This document shows positions 1 through 12,985 of a stretch of 64,000 nt of DNA, in pieces. The stretch is from contig OU744726.1 of the NCBI GenBank assembly GCA_916613615.1, forward strand, positions 15,999,515 to 16,063,514. The letters run 5' to 3'. The notes under the pieces are model-generated. The model was given only the letters and a program-made list of their open reading frames with translations, had not been told where the DNA came from and ran no database searches. How positions within the stretch are numbered: the stretch's first letter is position 1; every line of letters starts with the position of its first letter. The translations under genes were made by a program, and so were the position numbers. This DNA comes from Steromphala cineraria. Taxonomy: Eukaryota; Mollusca; Gastropoda; Trochida; Trochidae.

Positions 1-1264
1 TGGGTTGATTTTCTTCAAACTGTTAATCATTTTGGATCAAGTAGAGTAACAAAAGTAAAATTTGAAACCAATGTACGACACTTATGTTATATATCACCTC
101 AATTATGAATATGAAGAGGAATAAGAATAAGAGATTATGATGCAGCAAATTTTTTACAAATGTTACAACTGAAATAACATTTCACAATTGCAAAGACACT
201 TATGAGGCATTGATATGACAGGATAATCTAAAACATTGATAAATTGAAACTAGACAAATGTTCAAATGACGCAATACGAATTTCAACAAACCTAGACACA
301 GTTAAGACAAGAATGTTACAACTTTAGCTTAGCCCTAGTGATTCTGCTATGCTAAATATGGTGGAAGGACGGCTACCCATGGCATGTCATGACATGTGAA
401 ATATTGCCCACAGATCCTTCGCATGACAACTGAAATACAAATAAGTCACGCGAAGCCGTTCATACACGTCCAGTTCATAGCCTGAGTCAACAAGAAGCTG
501 TAATGGAGTCCTTAGAGAAGTGATATCTGATCGTACAGTTATAGGCGTGGCTCGGCCTTAGGCACGGCGATGGTTAAACCTTTCTGTGAATGGTTGGTAA
601 ATTCTTCTGTTTTATGAATGGTTTTGCAGTTATTGTGAATGGAACATCTTGTAAAAAGTCAACAGGTTTGTGATGAAGTGCTTTCTTAGTTTACATCAAC
701 ATTTACTGCAATTCAAATGTGTATGGAGATCTATATGTGTGGTGTCATGACTTGGTGAAAATGCTTTGTGAATTGTTTGACATTTTTGTAAACTGTGGGG
801 CCATATTGGCAAACGCTCTTATGTACAGTTAAACAGTTTTGCAAAATTAGTTTACTATTATGTTAATTTTTGTAAGATCAAACCAAATATCCTTTGATGT
901 AATTGCTGATCAACTTGTGTTAATTTATTAACTCATCAGGCCAATGGGATGATATATCAATTGTATAAAACTCTTTGAACGAACAGAAAACTGATAAGGC
1001 TTTAAAGTAAAATATTCAGTATTTGTCAACCCACAAGTACAGAAGAAAATTAATGATAAATAAAACCATTTTACATTCCTGTAAATTGGAAACACAAAAT
1101 AGTAAGACATTAATTTATTTCATGGCATAAATCTTTCTAAGAGAAGCATTTTGGAATAAATTAAAATTAAAATCTGACAATACAAATTCAGTAAAGAGTG
1201 AATGTAGCTACTGCAGCATGGAAACAGTCCTAAAGCTAATAGTGGCTGGTGTAGTAAAAACTGT

Positions 1265-1400
1265 GAACTTTGACCTGCTTCCGGATATGAAGTTGATATA
1301 GACGTGTAATCTCGCGCCTGTGGAGATATGACCTGACCCGGTAGATCAAAGATGGCCGCTACATCTTACAGGGCAAGGAGCTCGTTATCTCACGGCAGGT
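1265..1400 (+). promoter_or_regulatory. CpG-containing patch with ETS- and YY1-like motifs
   Basis: A short CpG-richer stretch holds CTTCCGGAT (ETS core on the minus strand) and, about 80 bp on, AAAGATGGCCGC, which matches the YY1 core that often sits at transcription starts and overlaps an ATG (1352). The ATG opens a frame of only 24 codons (MAATSYRARSS...). Its best donor (CAG|GTTGTT) is poor and exits in phase 2, which fits none of the firm exons. This may be a promoter or a remnant; the function is inferred. Confidence 0.3.
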
Positions 1401-2676
1401 TGTTCACCTGTCTCATGTTTAACCCTTAAAGAGACAGTACTACTGCAGTAATTGAAAACTTTAGAGTAGGGAAGTCTTGCAACTGGCTTAATAGCCTTGA
1501 TAGTATATATAGTTTAATTTCATATGTAGTAATATTTTCATAATTATAAATTAAAAATCAAGGTAAAAATCGTTTGTACTTAAATTACCTGGATATTTGC
1601 AAATGATTTGAATTATCATAATCTACAGTTGATTTATTCCATTAAATGTGTGTATATTAACACTCATTCGATACAAAGTTTTATATGAAAAACAGATGTC
1701 ACAATGATGTTTATTGTAGTTTTATCTTCACTTTATTAATGTGAAGCATATTTTTAGTGTTTTATTAGAATAATTTTCCCATTACGATAAATGATACTGC
1801 TTTATCACTTTTATCACAAATTGTAAATTGTATGAATGGTATCAGTTACTTTCTCACTAATTGTTTTCTATCATTAATTTTTTTTTTTTAAATCAGAATG
1901 TGTTGAAACAAAAATTTTACTTTAATGATAGATTTTTTCATCTCTCATTACGATTAATATTATCTAAAGTTTTGATTTATATTTACTTACTTTTGAAAAA
2001 GATATGTATAGTTATCTATGGATCAGTAAGATAATTTTTTTGCATATATTATTTACCTGTAGAAACATATGTATATGAATATATAAAAGAGTATATATAA
2101 TAATAATGTTTTAAAATGTAATTAAATAAAAAATATGAATAAGAATAAATAGAGTGTGAGAGAAAATGTAACTACATATTTTTTATACTGAATAAGAAAG
2201 GATTTTATATGACATTTATGTTGCGTTTTAAAATTTTCTTGGCTGTCATCAATTACAATATCTGGATGTGATACACAATATCACCTTAGAACCTGAAACC
2301 AGTTGTGACAAGAGAATTAATTACTGTAACTAGAGCCATCAATTGTTAATATTTCATATAACTTTACGGTTAGCATATTATAGCCAGATTGGTTAACGCG
2401 TCAATTATTCCAATTCCAAGTCTAATATTTCAGTATTTTTGGATTACCTTATTGACACAAGATACTTTATGTTTTCTATTGATACTTTATGATTACAATC
2501 AGATGGATTTTGTGGATAGGGATTTCTCAGGATGTAGAGCAGTTGGTAGATCGTCTAGTCATCACCTGTGTTATTTCTGGCAACGTCATACTGAAATATG
2601 GGAGATGCAACTTCCTTGCTTGGTGAAACTTAGTTCAGGTTTGAAAATGTGTGATGTCATACCTGTTTTCAGTTAA

Positions 2677-2886
2677 AGGGACAGTCATATCGGGGTATTT
2701 TTTGTGAAAACAAAATTCAAGAGGACTCGGTGACGCAATCTATTATTTTGTGAAAATATTAAATCTAGAACACCTTAGATGTTACTCTCACTAACATATT
2801 TTTAATCATTTAACATGATCATGAAATAGTCATATATAAGTATTAACACTGAAGTTCTCTTGAATTACCCCAATAGGACTGTCCCT
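2677..2886. mobile_element. MITE with 21-bp TIRs flanked by TTAA
   Basis: The left end AGGGACAGTCATATCGGGG and the right end, which reads AGGGACAGTCCTATTGGGG in reverse, form TIRs with two mismatches. TTAA lies at both sides (2673-2676 and 2887-2890). The element is 210 bp with no coding capacity. The TTAA duplication fits piggyBac-type mobilisation. A second inverted pair (ATTCAAGAG) lies just inside the ends. Confidence 0.75.
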
Positions 2887-3469
2887 TTAATTGTCAAAGG
2901 CTATAAAAATGTATTCATTAGTCTTTTAGTCCTCAGTACATTTCAAACTCTAATTGTTGAGCAGGTCGAAGGTTAAGATAGTGGTTGATGCTCTCTCGAT
3001 TCCTGATTGAACCTGTATATTTGAATGTGTCACCTGCATCATATAAGTATATCCAGGTATATGTATATACATCGACAATACATATGCAGGGGTTAATCAG
3101 GTATATTTCAGTCACTGAGGGGTGGACAGGTATATCTATATTGTTGATAGGTTATATCTATATTGTAGATAGAATTTTCTCACCACTTTATCTAGTGTGT
3201 CACCATTATGAATCACGGGGGCGACGCCTTCTTCTCAAGATGAATCCAATTTCGCAAGTGTTCACCTATCATCTGCATTCCAAGCTAATATAGTAATAAT
3301 ATGACATTAAGATGGGCTAGCATGTCCCTTTGTTGTCAGGTATGATTCACATCTGGAGAAATTTCAATCCCACGAGAGGAGGCGATGCTTCTTGTGAAAA
3401 CTCCCTGGACTGGATAAGTAATTACAATTTAATACATTGTATATAATCCACACTTGGATCTCGGTCTTC

Positions 3470-4015
3470 ATTGGATCAGCATTAGAATGGGCTTGCTGGG
3501 GTGATGAAAACAGGACTTGCTGTGTTGTATGTAGGGATGATAGGTACTTTATATGTGTTTAGTGGACGATGTTGTACTTCTATGGTTATATCTGCGGATA
3601 TAGCAGTTTAGAAGGTATTCTCAGGTGTTGAATACTGGGCTTGGTCATTTTTTTGTAGGAGTTCGTGTACTAGGGGGATAGGCAGCTTGTTTATGGTTTA
3701 TTGGAGCTGATATTGTACTTTAATGCTTATGCATGTGGAAATGGCAGTTTAGAAGGTATTCTCAGGTGTTGAATACTAGGCTTGGTGGGTTTTTGTAGGA
3801 GTTGGTGTTCTTGGGGAGTAGGCAGCTTGTATAGAGTTTAGTGGAGCTGATATTGTACTCCAATGCTTATGCATGTGGAAATGGCAGTTTAGAAGGTATT
3901 CTCAGGTGTTGAGTACCTAGCTTGGTGGGTGTTTGTAGGAGTTGATGTACTTGATGAATAAGCAACTTCAATGCATCTTTAAGAAGGTGAATTCTAGGCT
4001 TGGTGTTGTATGTAG
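3470..4015 (+). repeat. ~140-bp tandem repeat, about three and a half copies
   Basis: GCAGTTTAGAAGGTATTCTC recurs at 3603, 3744 and 3884 (141 and 140 bp apart), followed each time by AGGTGTTGA(A/G)TAC and a GTAGGAGTT block. Partial units flank it. A 121-codon open frame starting at 3942 is partly built on this repeat and is not supported as a gene. Confidence 0.85.
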
Positions 4016-6199
4016 GAGATGTAAATGTTCTCAGGATCTTGGGGGAAAGTCAGGATTTGAGGTGTTTAGTATATTCAAGCGATTGTTGATTTTACTCTGT
4101 AAAGATCTGGTTATCTGCAATTCATTATATGGTGTGTTTTATTTGGAGATGATGTGGTACGTACTCCTCCTACATAAAGAGGTCAGGGAACCATGGCAGA
4201 GTGGTGAGTGGGACATTGCAACCAGAATTTATCTCGTTATTTGTTTTATTTCCAAACAAACTAAAAGAGATTTTGTGATGAAAAAATTAATCATTTTTGT
4301 AGAATAATTTCAGAATTTGATTTTTTTTTTCTCTACATGCTTGTTGGTTAATTCTGCAATCTTCAGGTTATTGGTAAAAACTTTTTTCTTAAAAACAAAT
4401 ATTTTTAGGGTTGTTACAATTATATGATTGAATAACTTATAATATATTGTTGGATACATTATGTAAGTTCATCTTCCAACCCTTGTTTGGTTGTGCATGT
4501 ATATAGATTTACAAACGCATGCACGAAACAAGCAACCTGTTGCATGAAACCCGTAATTCAGTGTTGTTTCCTCATGTGCTGAGGGACATGATTATTATCA
4601 GTGTATGAAATAAGACTCTTTTCACAGCTACCTGTATTTTTGTGTTTTTTGCCCCAAATTCACAATTTTGAAGAAAAAAGAATATTGGGGTTGGTAACTT
4701 TTCAGCATAATTGCATATATTGTCATTATTGATATTATAAGTTAAAAAGGTATTGATTCAACTTGGAAGAATTATAATACAATTATTCATTCAAATCTGA
4801 ATTTTTTTTTATCTTTTATTGCATAATATAAAAATGATATATTGTAGAAGATATACATGTTATGATTCTAGAATATTTGGACAAAAATTATGTGCTGTAT
4901 AAAAAACCAATAATATTTCCATTCATAGAAATTTGGAAAAAATGCCCATTATGACTGAAATATTGCCCAAATGGAGCCTAACAATAATGGACTTGAATGC
5001 TTAATAATTCAGAAAAGATTCCTCAATATCAAAAATCAATAAATAAATCACACAATGTTAAACTTTAAATGCTAAATCACTCCTCCTACCTTCTTTGTGT
5101 CTCTAATGTAATTTAGCACCGAGAGAGTTAAACATTATTATGTACATAAATTATGTAATTCTCCTTAACCTTGAAGTTTTACTGCAAATAATGTCAATCC
5201 GCAGTCATTTATCATGTAACCTTACACAACTCATTCAAGATGCATAAGGACAGTTTCCATGCTAAGACACCGCTAATAAGGCATTTCTTACTATGCCCAT
5301 GGGGCCTTAAGATTTGTACAACAGGTTAAAAAGCCTTGTAAGGGGTCATCAGTCACATAATATACGAGGCGCGGTTCATCCCCCATGAGGACGTCACTCT
5401 CCCCCATAAAAAAACATCCTGTTCTTTGTCAAACATGGTTTTTCCACGGTAAAGAAGAAGTATTTCAAACACGCCAGTTATCCGAGCACGCCTGACAGTC
5501 TGTCTGCCATAGCTGTGTAAAGTATACTCACAACCTAATTACGTTCACGTTACGGCTTAAAAAACAAAAGGTGGCTTTATAATTGAGGAGGAGGAACAAG
5601 TAAAGGTGGGAGTTGATTGTGTTTTTTCGATGTCATTTGTTATTAAGACAAATGAATATTTCTACTCCAGTTTCATCATTTGTTTAATTATCAGTATTGT
5701 GGAATTGACTTTTAATTAAATAAGTCTCTCATCTAAAGATATGTTGTGTGGAAACCATCTTTGTCAATATATCTATGCCATATGCAGATTAATATTTTTT
5801 TGGTGTTGTCATTTTTGTCTTCTAAGGAAAATTTGATTTAAAGGATATTTATGGCTTTTATTTTCTAGCCTACAAACACATACTGAAGTAAATGACAATA
5901 TTAGAAATACATTTGACAGTGAATTAAGGGGAAAATATTGATTTCTAAGGACTGTTATTTATATATCACAGAAGAATATGTGCTGGAGAAACCATGCGTT
6001 ACATAGAAAAGGATGCCTAGATCTTCTCTTTGTGATAATCATCATTTAGAAAACTTTGTCTTACATTTTTAACATTTCATTGTATTCAAAGGATGAGTCA
6101 GGATTCCAAGATAAAACTTATGCTACATGACATAGGATACCTTGATCGTTTTTTATCTTTACAACCATCAAAATACATTAGCATTCATTTTGGACAAAC

Positions 6200-6296
6200 T
6201 AAGATTTCCAAGGACAAACTAAGGATTCCAAGAACAAATTGAGGATTCAAAGGACATACTGAGGATTTCAAGGACAACCTGAGGATTCTGAGGACG
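6200..6296 (+). repeat. ~21-bp degenerate tandem repeat
   Basis: About five diverged units of the type AAGGACAAACTAAGGATTCC follow one another (variants GAACAAATTGAGGATTC, GGACATACTGAGGATTTC, GGACAACCTGAGGATTCT). Confidence 0.75.
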
Positions 6297-9024
6297 TCAC
6301 AGACTAGTGCACAGCAGAACGCTGGTCTCTTTTGGTACATAGATTTCGAAGGGTCTAGCACCATTTGAAATCAGTTTTCTACTGGAGCAATATCATCAGT
6401 GACAATGGATTTCCATCTCAAAAGGACCTCACATGGATAAACTGAAATATTTTATTTTTTGATGCATGAAAACATAACTGATTATATTTTTCCTCATCAA
6501 ATCATCATATCATAATTTATCATAGAAAGAAATTAGTTCATGTTCTTTGGTTCAGATTCATCTGAAAACATTTTCATCTATAATTTCTTTTGATTTGGTT
6601 AATTCATATTCATTACAATAATGCAAGAGATACAATTTATGCTATGGATAAAACTGATATTATACGAATGTAGCAGAGTGTTAAGGCTATGTTTGGTGTG
6701 TACATGAGAATACTGTTATACTCATGCAACACCAGGTTTGGATAAGAGCCCAACCATTCTCTTCCATACCTCGGAGAATACCTAACATTCTCTCTTGGTC
6801 TCGGTGGGTCTTTATCCAAATTGTGGCTTTCCACTCCCTGCTATAGAAGATCCTACTTTAATGATGAGGAAGCATATTTTGAATATATATTCGGATATCA
6901 GATACTGAGAAGATAGTAAATATTTAGTTGAATTAGTTATTGCATGATGAACACTACACATATGTGCATGATCAAGCATATTTTGTGAAACAAAGCTGTG
7001 AAATGTCAAAGTTTTATGATTATGATAAAAAAAAATCATAATTTTACGAAAGGTTTTGTTTATCTTGTATTGTGCCAAAAGAACTAAAAAAGTTGAATAT
7101 TTGTATCAATAAACTAAGCTTCTGACATTCCTATACTTAGGATCTAGCTACACTAAGAAAATATGTGTTGTATTATGGATAATCATTAATTGATATGTGT
7201 AATCAAATGGATACTTATTCTTGGATCTGACCTCAAAATATTGTTTTTTATAAAATCATCTCATGTATGAAATATTTGGTAACACTTTTCTGTAATAGTA
7301 CAATTCTTGGTCTTCCTCTCTGGATGCTTTCAGAAATTACTCGGTAATGAACCAGTTGTTAGCACCAACTTCTCAATATCATACCTACAGAGCTTCTGTT
7401 TCTGTTTCTGTTTAAATTTCAGTTAAGTGATTCCTTCAAACATAAACAAGACTTGAATTTATGAGCATAACAATGGATTTCATAGACTTAAAAAAAACAG
7501 CAATTTTTGTCATTTCCAACTGAATGTCTCTTTAAATATGTTGATGTCTGTAAATATTCATCTTATATATTTGAAAGGATGTGAAATGTTTCAGAAATAT
7601 GGATGTGTTCTCATTTCAAATGGAGTGTAGACTGTTCTGACCGACAGAAAGAGTTTATATCGACTATATTAAGTTCTTATTAACTTCCTTTCAAGATATG
7701 CTGAATCTGCAAAATTTCATTTTTTTAAAAACTATCTAGCACTTTTGATATCTCAGCTCTGCAGATGATAATTGAATCCAGTACAACATGTCTATTATTT
7801 TTCCATAACCTAAAGCTATAAAATATCCACTTCAAAGACTTGTAAAGAATTGAATATAAGCTTTGAAAATTTATTAGGAAAACCAATTTCAATACATTTG
7901 AGATTCATGCCTTTTCAACGGTAATTTTTGAATGGTAATTGTTCTGAGCGTTTTTTTTATTTTCAGTAAGTTTATTCTTTGATGGTTAGCTTATGTAGTG
8001 AAAGAGCTGCATTGTCTTCACAACGTTACAACGTGTCGTTTGTTATTTCATGAAGTAGATTGGATGTTTTTGTTTTTACATTAGCATATCATTATAGCCA
8101 ACAGGTTCATTTAAGTGCATACATATATCTAGAGGTTTTTGTAAAGTTAATTTCTCTATCATATCTCATATCATATGTTAAACAGTAGTATTTGTATTCA
8201 ATGTTCTGTACCATTCATCAAAGCATGCATTTTGCACTTTCTCTCTTAATCAGAATTGTTTGGTCAACATCATTTGCATGAGACACAAAATAAGTAGATA
8301 TGATAGTAACATATATGTTTGTTTGATCAACATCATGCAAAAGATAATATGGAAGTATAGAAAATAGTAACATAAATGCATCGTCGTCTATTCTTAGTCA
8401 ATTAATCTTTCAAAAATGCTTTTGGTGCATTTTGTCTATTTTGCAACAAATGTCAAAGGTCTGATTTTCTTACAATAATATAAAATATTTCAAAATCAAG
8501 TAGTGGCAAACCATTCCCTGTAGCCAATGAACAGAAATATAAAAACAAAATTCTATTTACTGCATGGTAAATTTGGATATTCCCAAACCACAGAGGAAAA
8601 TTGAACTTTCATCCTGCATTGTCTTTGTGTATTCAATGTGATTATGGTCAACCTTGCCGTCCCCTTGTTTCAGGAACTTCTCTGAAATTAGCCTGATTAT
8701 GCTGTTGATATTTGTATCTGCTCCCTTTGGAATAAAGCATTATTCATGAATAATGGAAATGGATTATCTGCTAATTTCTTAGATACTGCCAAATGTCCTG
8801 AGACGATTGTGACAAACTGCAGAACAAATATGTCTTCAATTTTTATAATTTGTTTGGTTATTCAGAGAACATCATGTGTCATAAAAATAAACAACTTTCA
8901 AAACTTTTAGTCATTGGGACCATTGTTGCTAAGTTGAAACTTGTTTGCATGGATATGTGCACGTGGATCTTTGTTGTTTACGTGACTTGATTATCTTTTG
9001 AGCTTGATTTGTAATTGTTTTTAA

Positions 9025-9384
9025 AAAATGTTTGGATAAAGACATTAGACAATTTCAAAATTTCACTTTCATTTCTCAATTAATGTACCGTAAGTAAATG
9101 TAACCTGTTTGATCTTAAGATGGTCAAACATCTCACTACTCAATTCAGTTTCTGTAGTCGTAGAAGAAATTGCAAAGCTCACTCCCCTGGTGGCCATTTT
9201 TGTGTGAACACCTTTTCTTATTTGAGGTAGGGAAATGGCTTTGAATGTCTTAACTGAATATTGTATGGTTCTTTTAAACTGCACTGTTTGATTTAAATAT
9301 AGTCTTGCAATGGATGAAATATTTCAATTTATATTTTCATTTCATTTGAACATTTTATTAATAAAGAAACGTGCTACTGGCCCT
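9025..9384. mobile_element. Older copy of the AGGGGCAGT MITE family
   Basis: The right end GTGCTACTGGCCCT|TTAA and the interior (ATGGTCAAACATCTC, GGCCATTTTTGTGTGAACACC) align in order with the element at 53820. The left end is decayed, starting near TTAAAAAATGTTTGGATAA. The length (360 bp) agrees. A 71-codon reverse open frame here is repeat sequence, not a gene. Confidence 0.6.
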
Positions 9385-11879
9385 TTAAGAGTGAAGTATA
9401 AGAATATTGATCATGTACTCCATAATTTTTAGGAGTGATAAGTAGACAGGTAATTAAGTGATGATCAATAATGGTGACCTACATTCTATTCCTACCTCTT
9501 CGCCTTCCTTTGTAGAATTCTTGTGGCCTCACCTTGTAAGACTCTGGTTGAAGAATCCATTTATCATCTCTGAAGTTTATTTATCTGAATAAGTTGTCAT
9601 TGTCTTGAAATAAGTATAAAGAATGGTCTATTAAATTTTTGAAAAAATGCAGGGTTGACTTAGTGCATAAGTAAGTAAGTTGGTACTTTATATATACGAA
9701 GGTCACCAAGTGCATTTGAATTTCTGATGTCAAGGCTGATGGCAAGACCATTGTCATGTGCTTTGAAGATGCTTGTGAATAAGTTTAAGTTTGCAAGTGA
9801 CAAAATGCTCGTGCCATCTAGTGCATTGAGGATGACAGTTTAATCGATTCATGGGATGATATAGTAGATTAAGTATTGAAGATGTGTTAAGTGATTATGC
9901 AGTTGGGTTCAATAAGTGCATCCAAAATGTTTTGATTAATCAATGTAGGTGACAAATTACTGGGGTCACAGAGTACATTGAAGTAAGTAAATCAAAGATG
10001 CTTGAGGTAATCATGTGACAAGAATGTGTAATTGTAAATATCAAAGGAAGTCGTAGACGTTTTTTGAAATATTACAGCAGGATGAATTAAGGCAAGTGAT
10101 AAATAATGAAGTCACTTTCACAATTTTCGACAGAGATGTCCACTCTAATTGATACAGATGTGAATCAAGCTTTTGATGAATACGATATGTGCTGAATTAT
10201 TTAGCACTAGATCTTCTAATGGCCGAATGTTTGATTGTTCATGAAAGGAAATATCCTGATAATGTCCCAAACAAAAAAGGTGTCTCATAGGTGTATCTCT
10301 CTCTAATAACTGTGTTGACACCTAACTGCTGTGTTAGACCATTCTGATTGGACCTTCAGGTGCCTTGTTATGTATAAGAGGTATATAATATCAGGTTGAC
10401 ATTGAGACGAGGTTACTTGGTGCAAGTGAAATACAGTACCAAGTACATGCAAGATCATTTTCTTTGAAACTACCAATGTGTAACATTTTTTTATAGGTAC
10501 ACTGATGTAAGATGAATGTAGTATTCATGTGACAGCCTCACATTGTCTGATGTCTTTTAGCTTGTTTACCAATCCAATTCTTTATTGAAATAAATATGTT
10601 TAAACCATAGTCTGATGTGCCGCAGATTAAACAGCCAGTGCCTGTGAAGAATGTAACGAAGAATATTTGTAAGAGAAGCAAAACTGGAAAAATTTCAGTG
10701 TTTTCTCAGTCAATAAATTTGTTTTTGATAACCTTTGTGACATACTTCATATTGAAAATTATGGATAAAGATATTACTTAAAAATACCTAATTTGTCAAA
10801 GGTTATCCATTCTGTTAACTAATTTAAGTATAAATGATGGTTTATTCTTTAATCACTTTCATCTTTAATCACAATAAATGTCAAAGTTAAGGAACTACCA
10901 AGATTGACCAATCACAATTAAGAGTTTTTTTAACTTCCTGGTATTTCTATTGTAGGTCATGCATTTGATAGAATTCACTACCTCACTTATTTGAATTTTT
11001 CTTCTTCTAAAGATCAGCAATCCATTTAGAGAAAACTGTAATTGCTACTCGAGAGAACAAATTATTGGCTGAAATTTTTAACTCAAGTACATTTTGCACA
11101 TAAAAAACTATGTCTGGCAAGTTAATAACTGTTGCTCAGCAACCGCAATTATATAATTATCAAGTAATGAAGGAGTATTTTGAGTTGATCTGAAAATGGA
11201 ATTACAATTTTAAACAACCTTTTGAATGTGCTGTTCAGAATTGCTGAAATAATGCTGGTCAATTTCATTGAAGCAATTATGTTATTTGGGAAAAGTAGCG
11301 ATCTATAAGATGATAATCTATAACTGAAAGTAGCCTCTCATTGTGAATGTTTTTTGAGATATTGAAGCATATAGATTTATTCTTATGATCATCATAATTG
11401 TTGTTTACATGTTCTATGGAAACTTTACTGACCTCCAAAGCTGGTTTGTTGCACTTAATATAATTTGATTTGTCAATTTGAATTTCTGTGAGAATTTTAT
11501 CCTTAAAGAGACTGTCCTAATGACTTTTAATCTGTATAATGTCATAATTGAGCCTTGTTCTTTGATCAAATTTATTTTTGATTTAGAATAAACTATGTTT
11601 TGATAAAATATTCTCACATATACAAATGATTTATGATAAGACCCTAAAGCGTCTTGTTAGGCCCTAGTCAGACTTTTTTCACTTGTAGTGTTGATGATTG
11701 GCTTCACTTCTCAAGTTGTAAAACTTTATTCATTCATGAAAGTACTAATAAAAAAAGTTTGCCTTATTTTGAAACACTTATACATAATAAAATCCGAATT
11801 AAATTTCAATACAAATTCTATAGATTACTTGATAATATCCTCTCAACAATTTAAGAGCCAATTCAAGTCATATTTCTAT

Positions 11880-12557
11880 CTTTGGACATGGGTTTTAGGC
11901 ATCCACATGCATAAATTTTCAAAGTCTTTGTGTATAACATTGCCAGGAACAATGCCAGGCTTTATTGACTGGGCACCACATTTGAGCTACATATCCTGTG
12001 TGATATAAGACCACTGAAATGCATCTCACAATAATTCTTTGAGAATAGGTAAGCAAGCTAGAGGTTACACCAATCTTCTGATGTCTTTTGTTATGTCATG
12101 GACATCAACCAAAACTGGCTATAATGTTTGGATTCCACATCTGAGCTTGATCACTTGAAATCCTGAAATGCCTGTACAAATCATATTCTATGAGAATGGG
12201 TAAACAAATCTAGATGCTACTTCAACCTTTTGATGTCTTTTGGCATGTCATGGACATCACCCAAACCTGGCTATCTTGTTTGGATGTCACATCTGAGATC
12301 GACCACCTTCTTGATAAAAGACCACTGAAATGCATCTGTAGATCATTCTATATGGGAATGGGTAAGCTGGTTATAGCTAGGAGTTACCCCATCTTTTAAT
12401 ATATTTCGTTAGGTCATGGACATTACCCAAACCTCGCTATCATGTTAGGATGTCATATTTGTGCTTGATCACCTGTTTGATAAAAATCACCTGAAATGCA
12501 TCCGCGAATAATTCTATGAAAATGGCTAAGCAGGTTGTAGGGGTTACGCTAAACATG
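11880..12557 (+). repeat. ~165-bp degenerate tandem repeat, about four units
   Basis: Each unit carries GATGTCTTTTG(T/G)TATGTCATGGACAT, a CCAAA(A/C)CTGGCTAT block, GACCACTGAAATGCATCT and GAGAATGGGTAA(G/A)C. The spacing is about 160-170 bp and the divergence considerable. Confidence 0.75.
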
Positions 12558-12985
12558 AACAAATTTTCGTTATGTCTATGGATTCCAGGAATGCCACCAG
12601 TGTGATATAAAACACCAGAAATACATCTACAAGTCATTCTGAGGTAAGCAAGTTTAGTGGTTACAACAACCTCTATCTCACCAAAGCCTACGAACCTGGG
12701 ACGATATATCAGAAAGAGGCTATGTTATGTTCGTTGCTACAGGTCCCTTGCACTGACAGACCCTCTCTCTCAACAAATTTTCGTTATGTCTATGGATTCC
12801 AGGAATGCCACCAGTGTGATATAAAACACCAGAAATACATCTACAAGTCATTCTGAGGTAAGCAAGTTTAGTGGTTACAACAACCTCTATCTCACCAAAG
12901 CCTACGAACCTGGGACGATATATCAGAAAGAGGCTATGTTATGTCCGTTGCTACAGGTCCCTTGCACTGACAGACCCTCTCTCTC
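12558..12985 (+). repeat. 214-bp near-identical tandem duplication
   Basis: AACAAATTTTCGTTATGTCT begins at 12558 and again at 12772. The two 214-bp copies appear to differ by a single base (TATGTTCGTT versus TATGTCCGTT). This recent duplication sits at the right edge of the older ~165-bp repeat, with which it shares GTAAGCAAG and ACACCAGAAATACATCT-type blocks. Confidence 0.9.

Noticed and set aside
3942..4307. 121-codon frame
   Set aside because: Begins inside the 140-bp repeat and reads as low-complexity, Cys/Phe/Leu-rich chance translation.
9660..10010. Recurrent AGTGCATT/AAGTAAGT words suggesting a tandem repeat
   Set aside because: Spacing is irregular and no unit could be aligned by eye.
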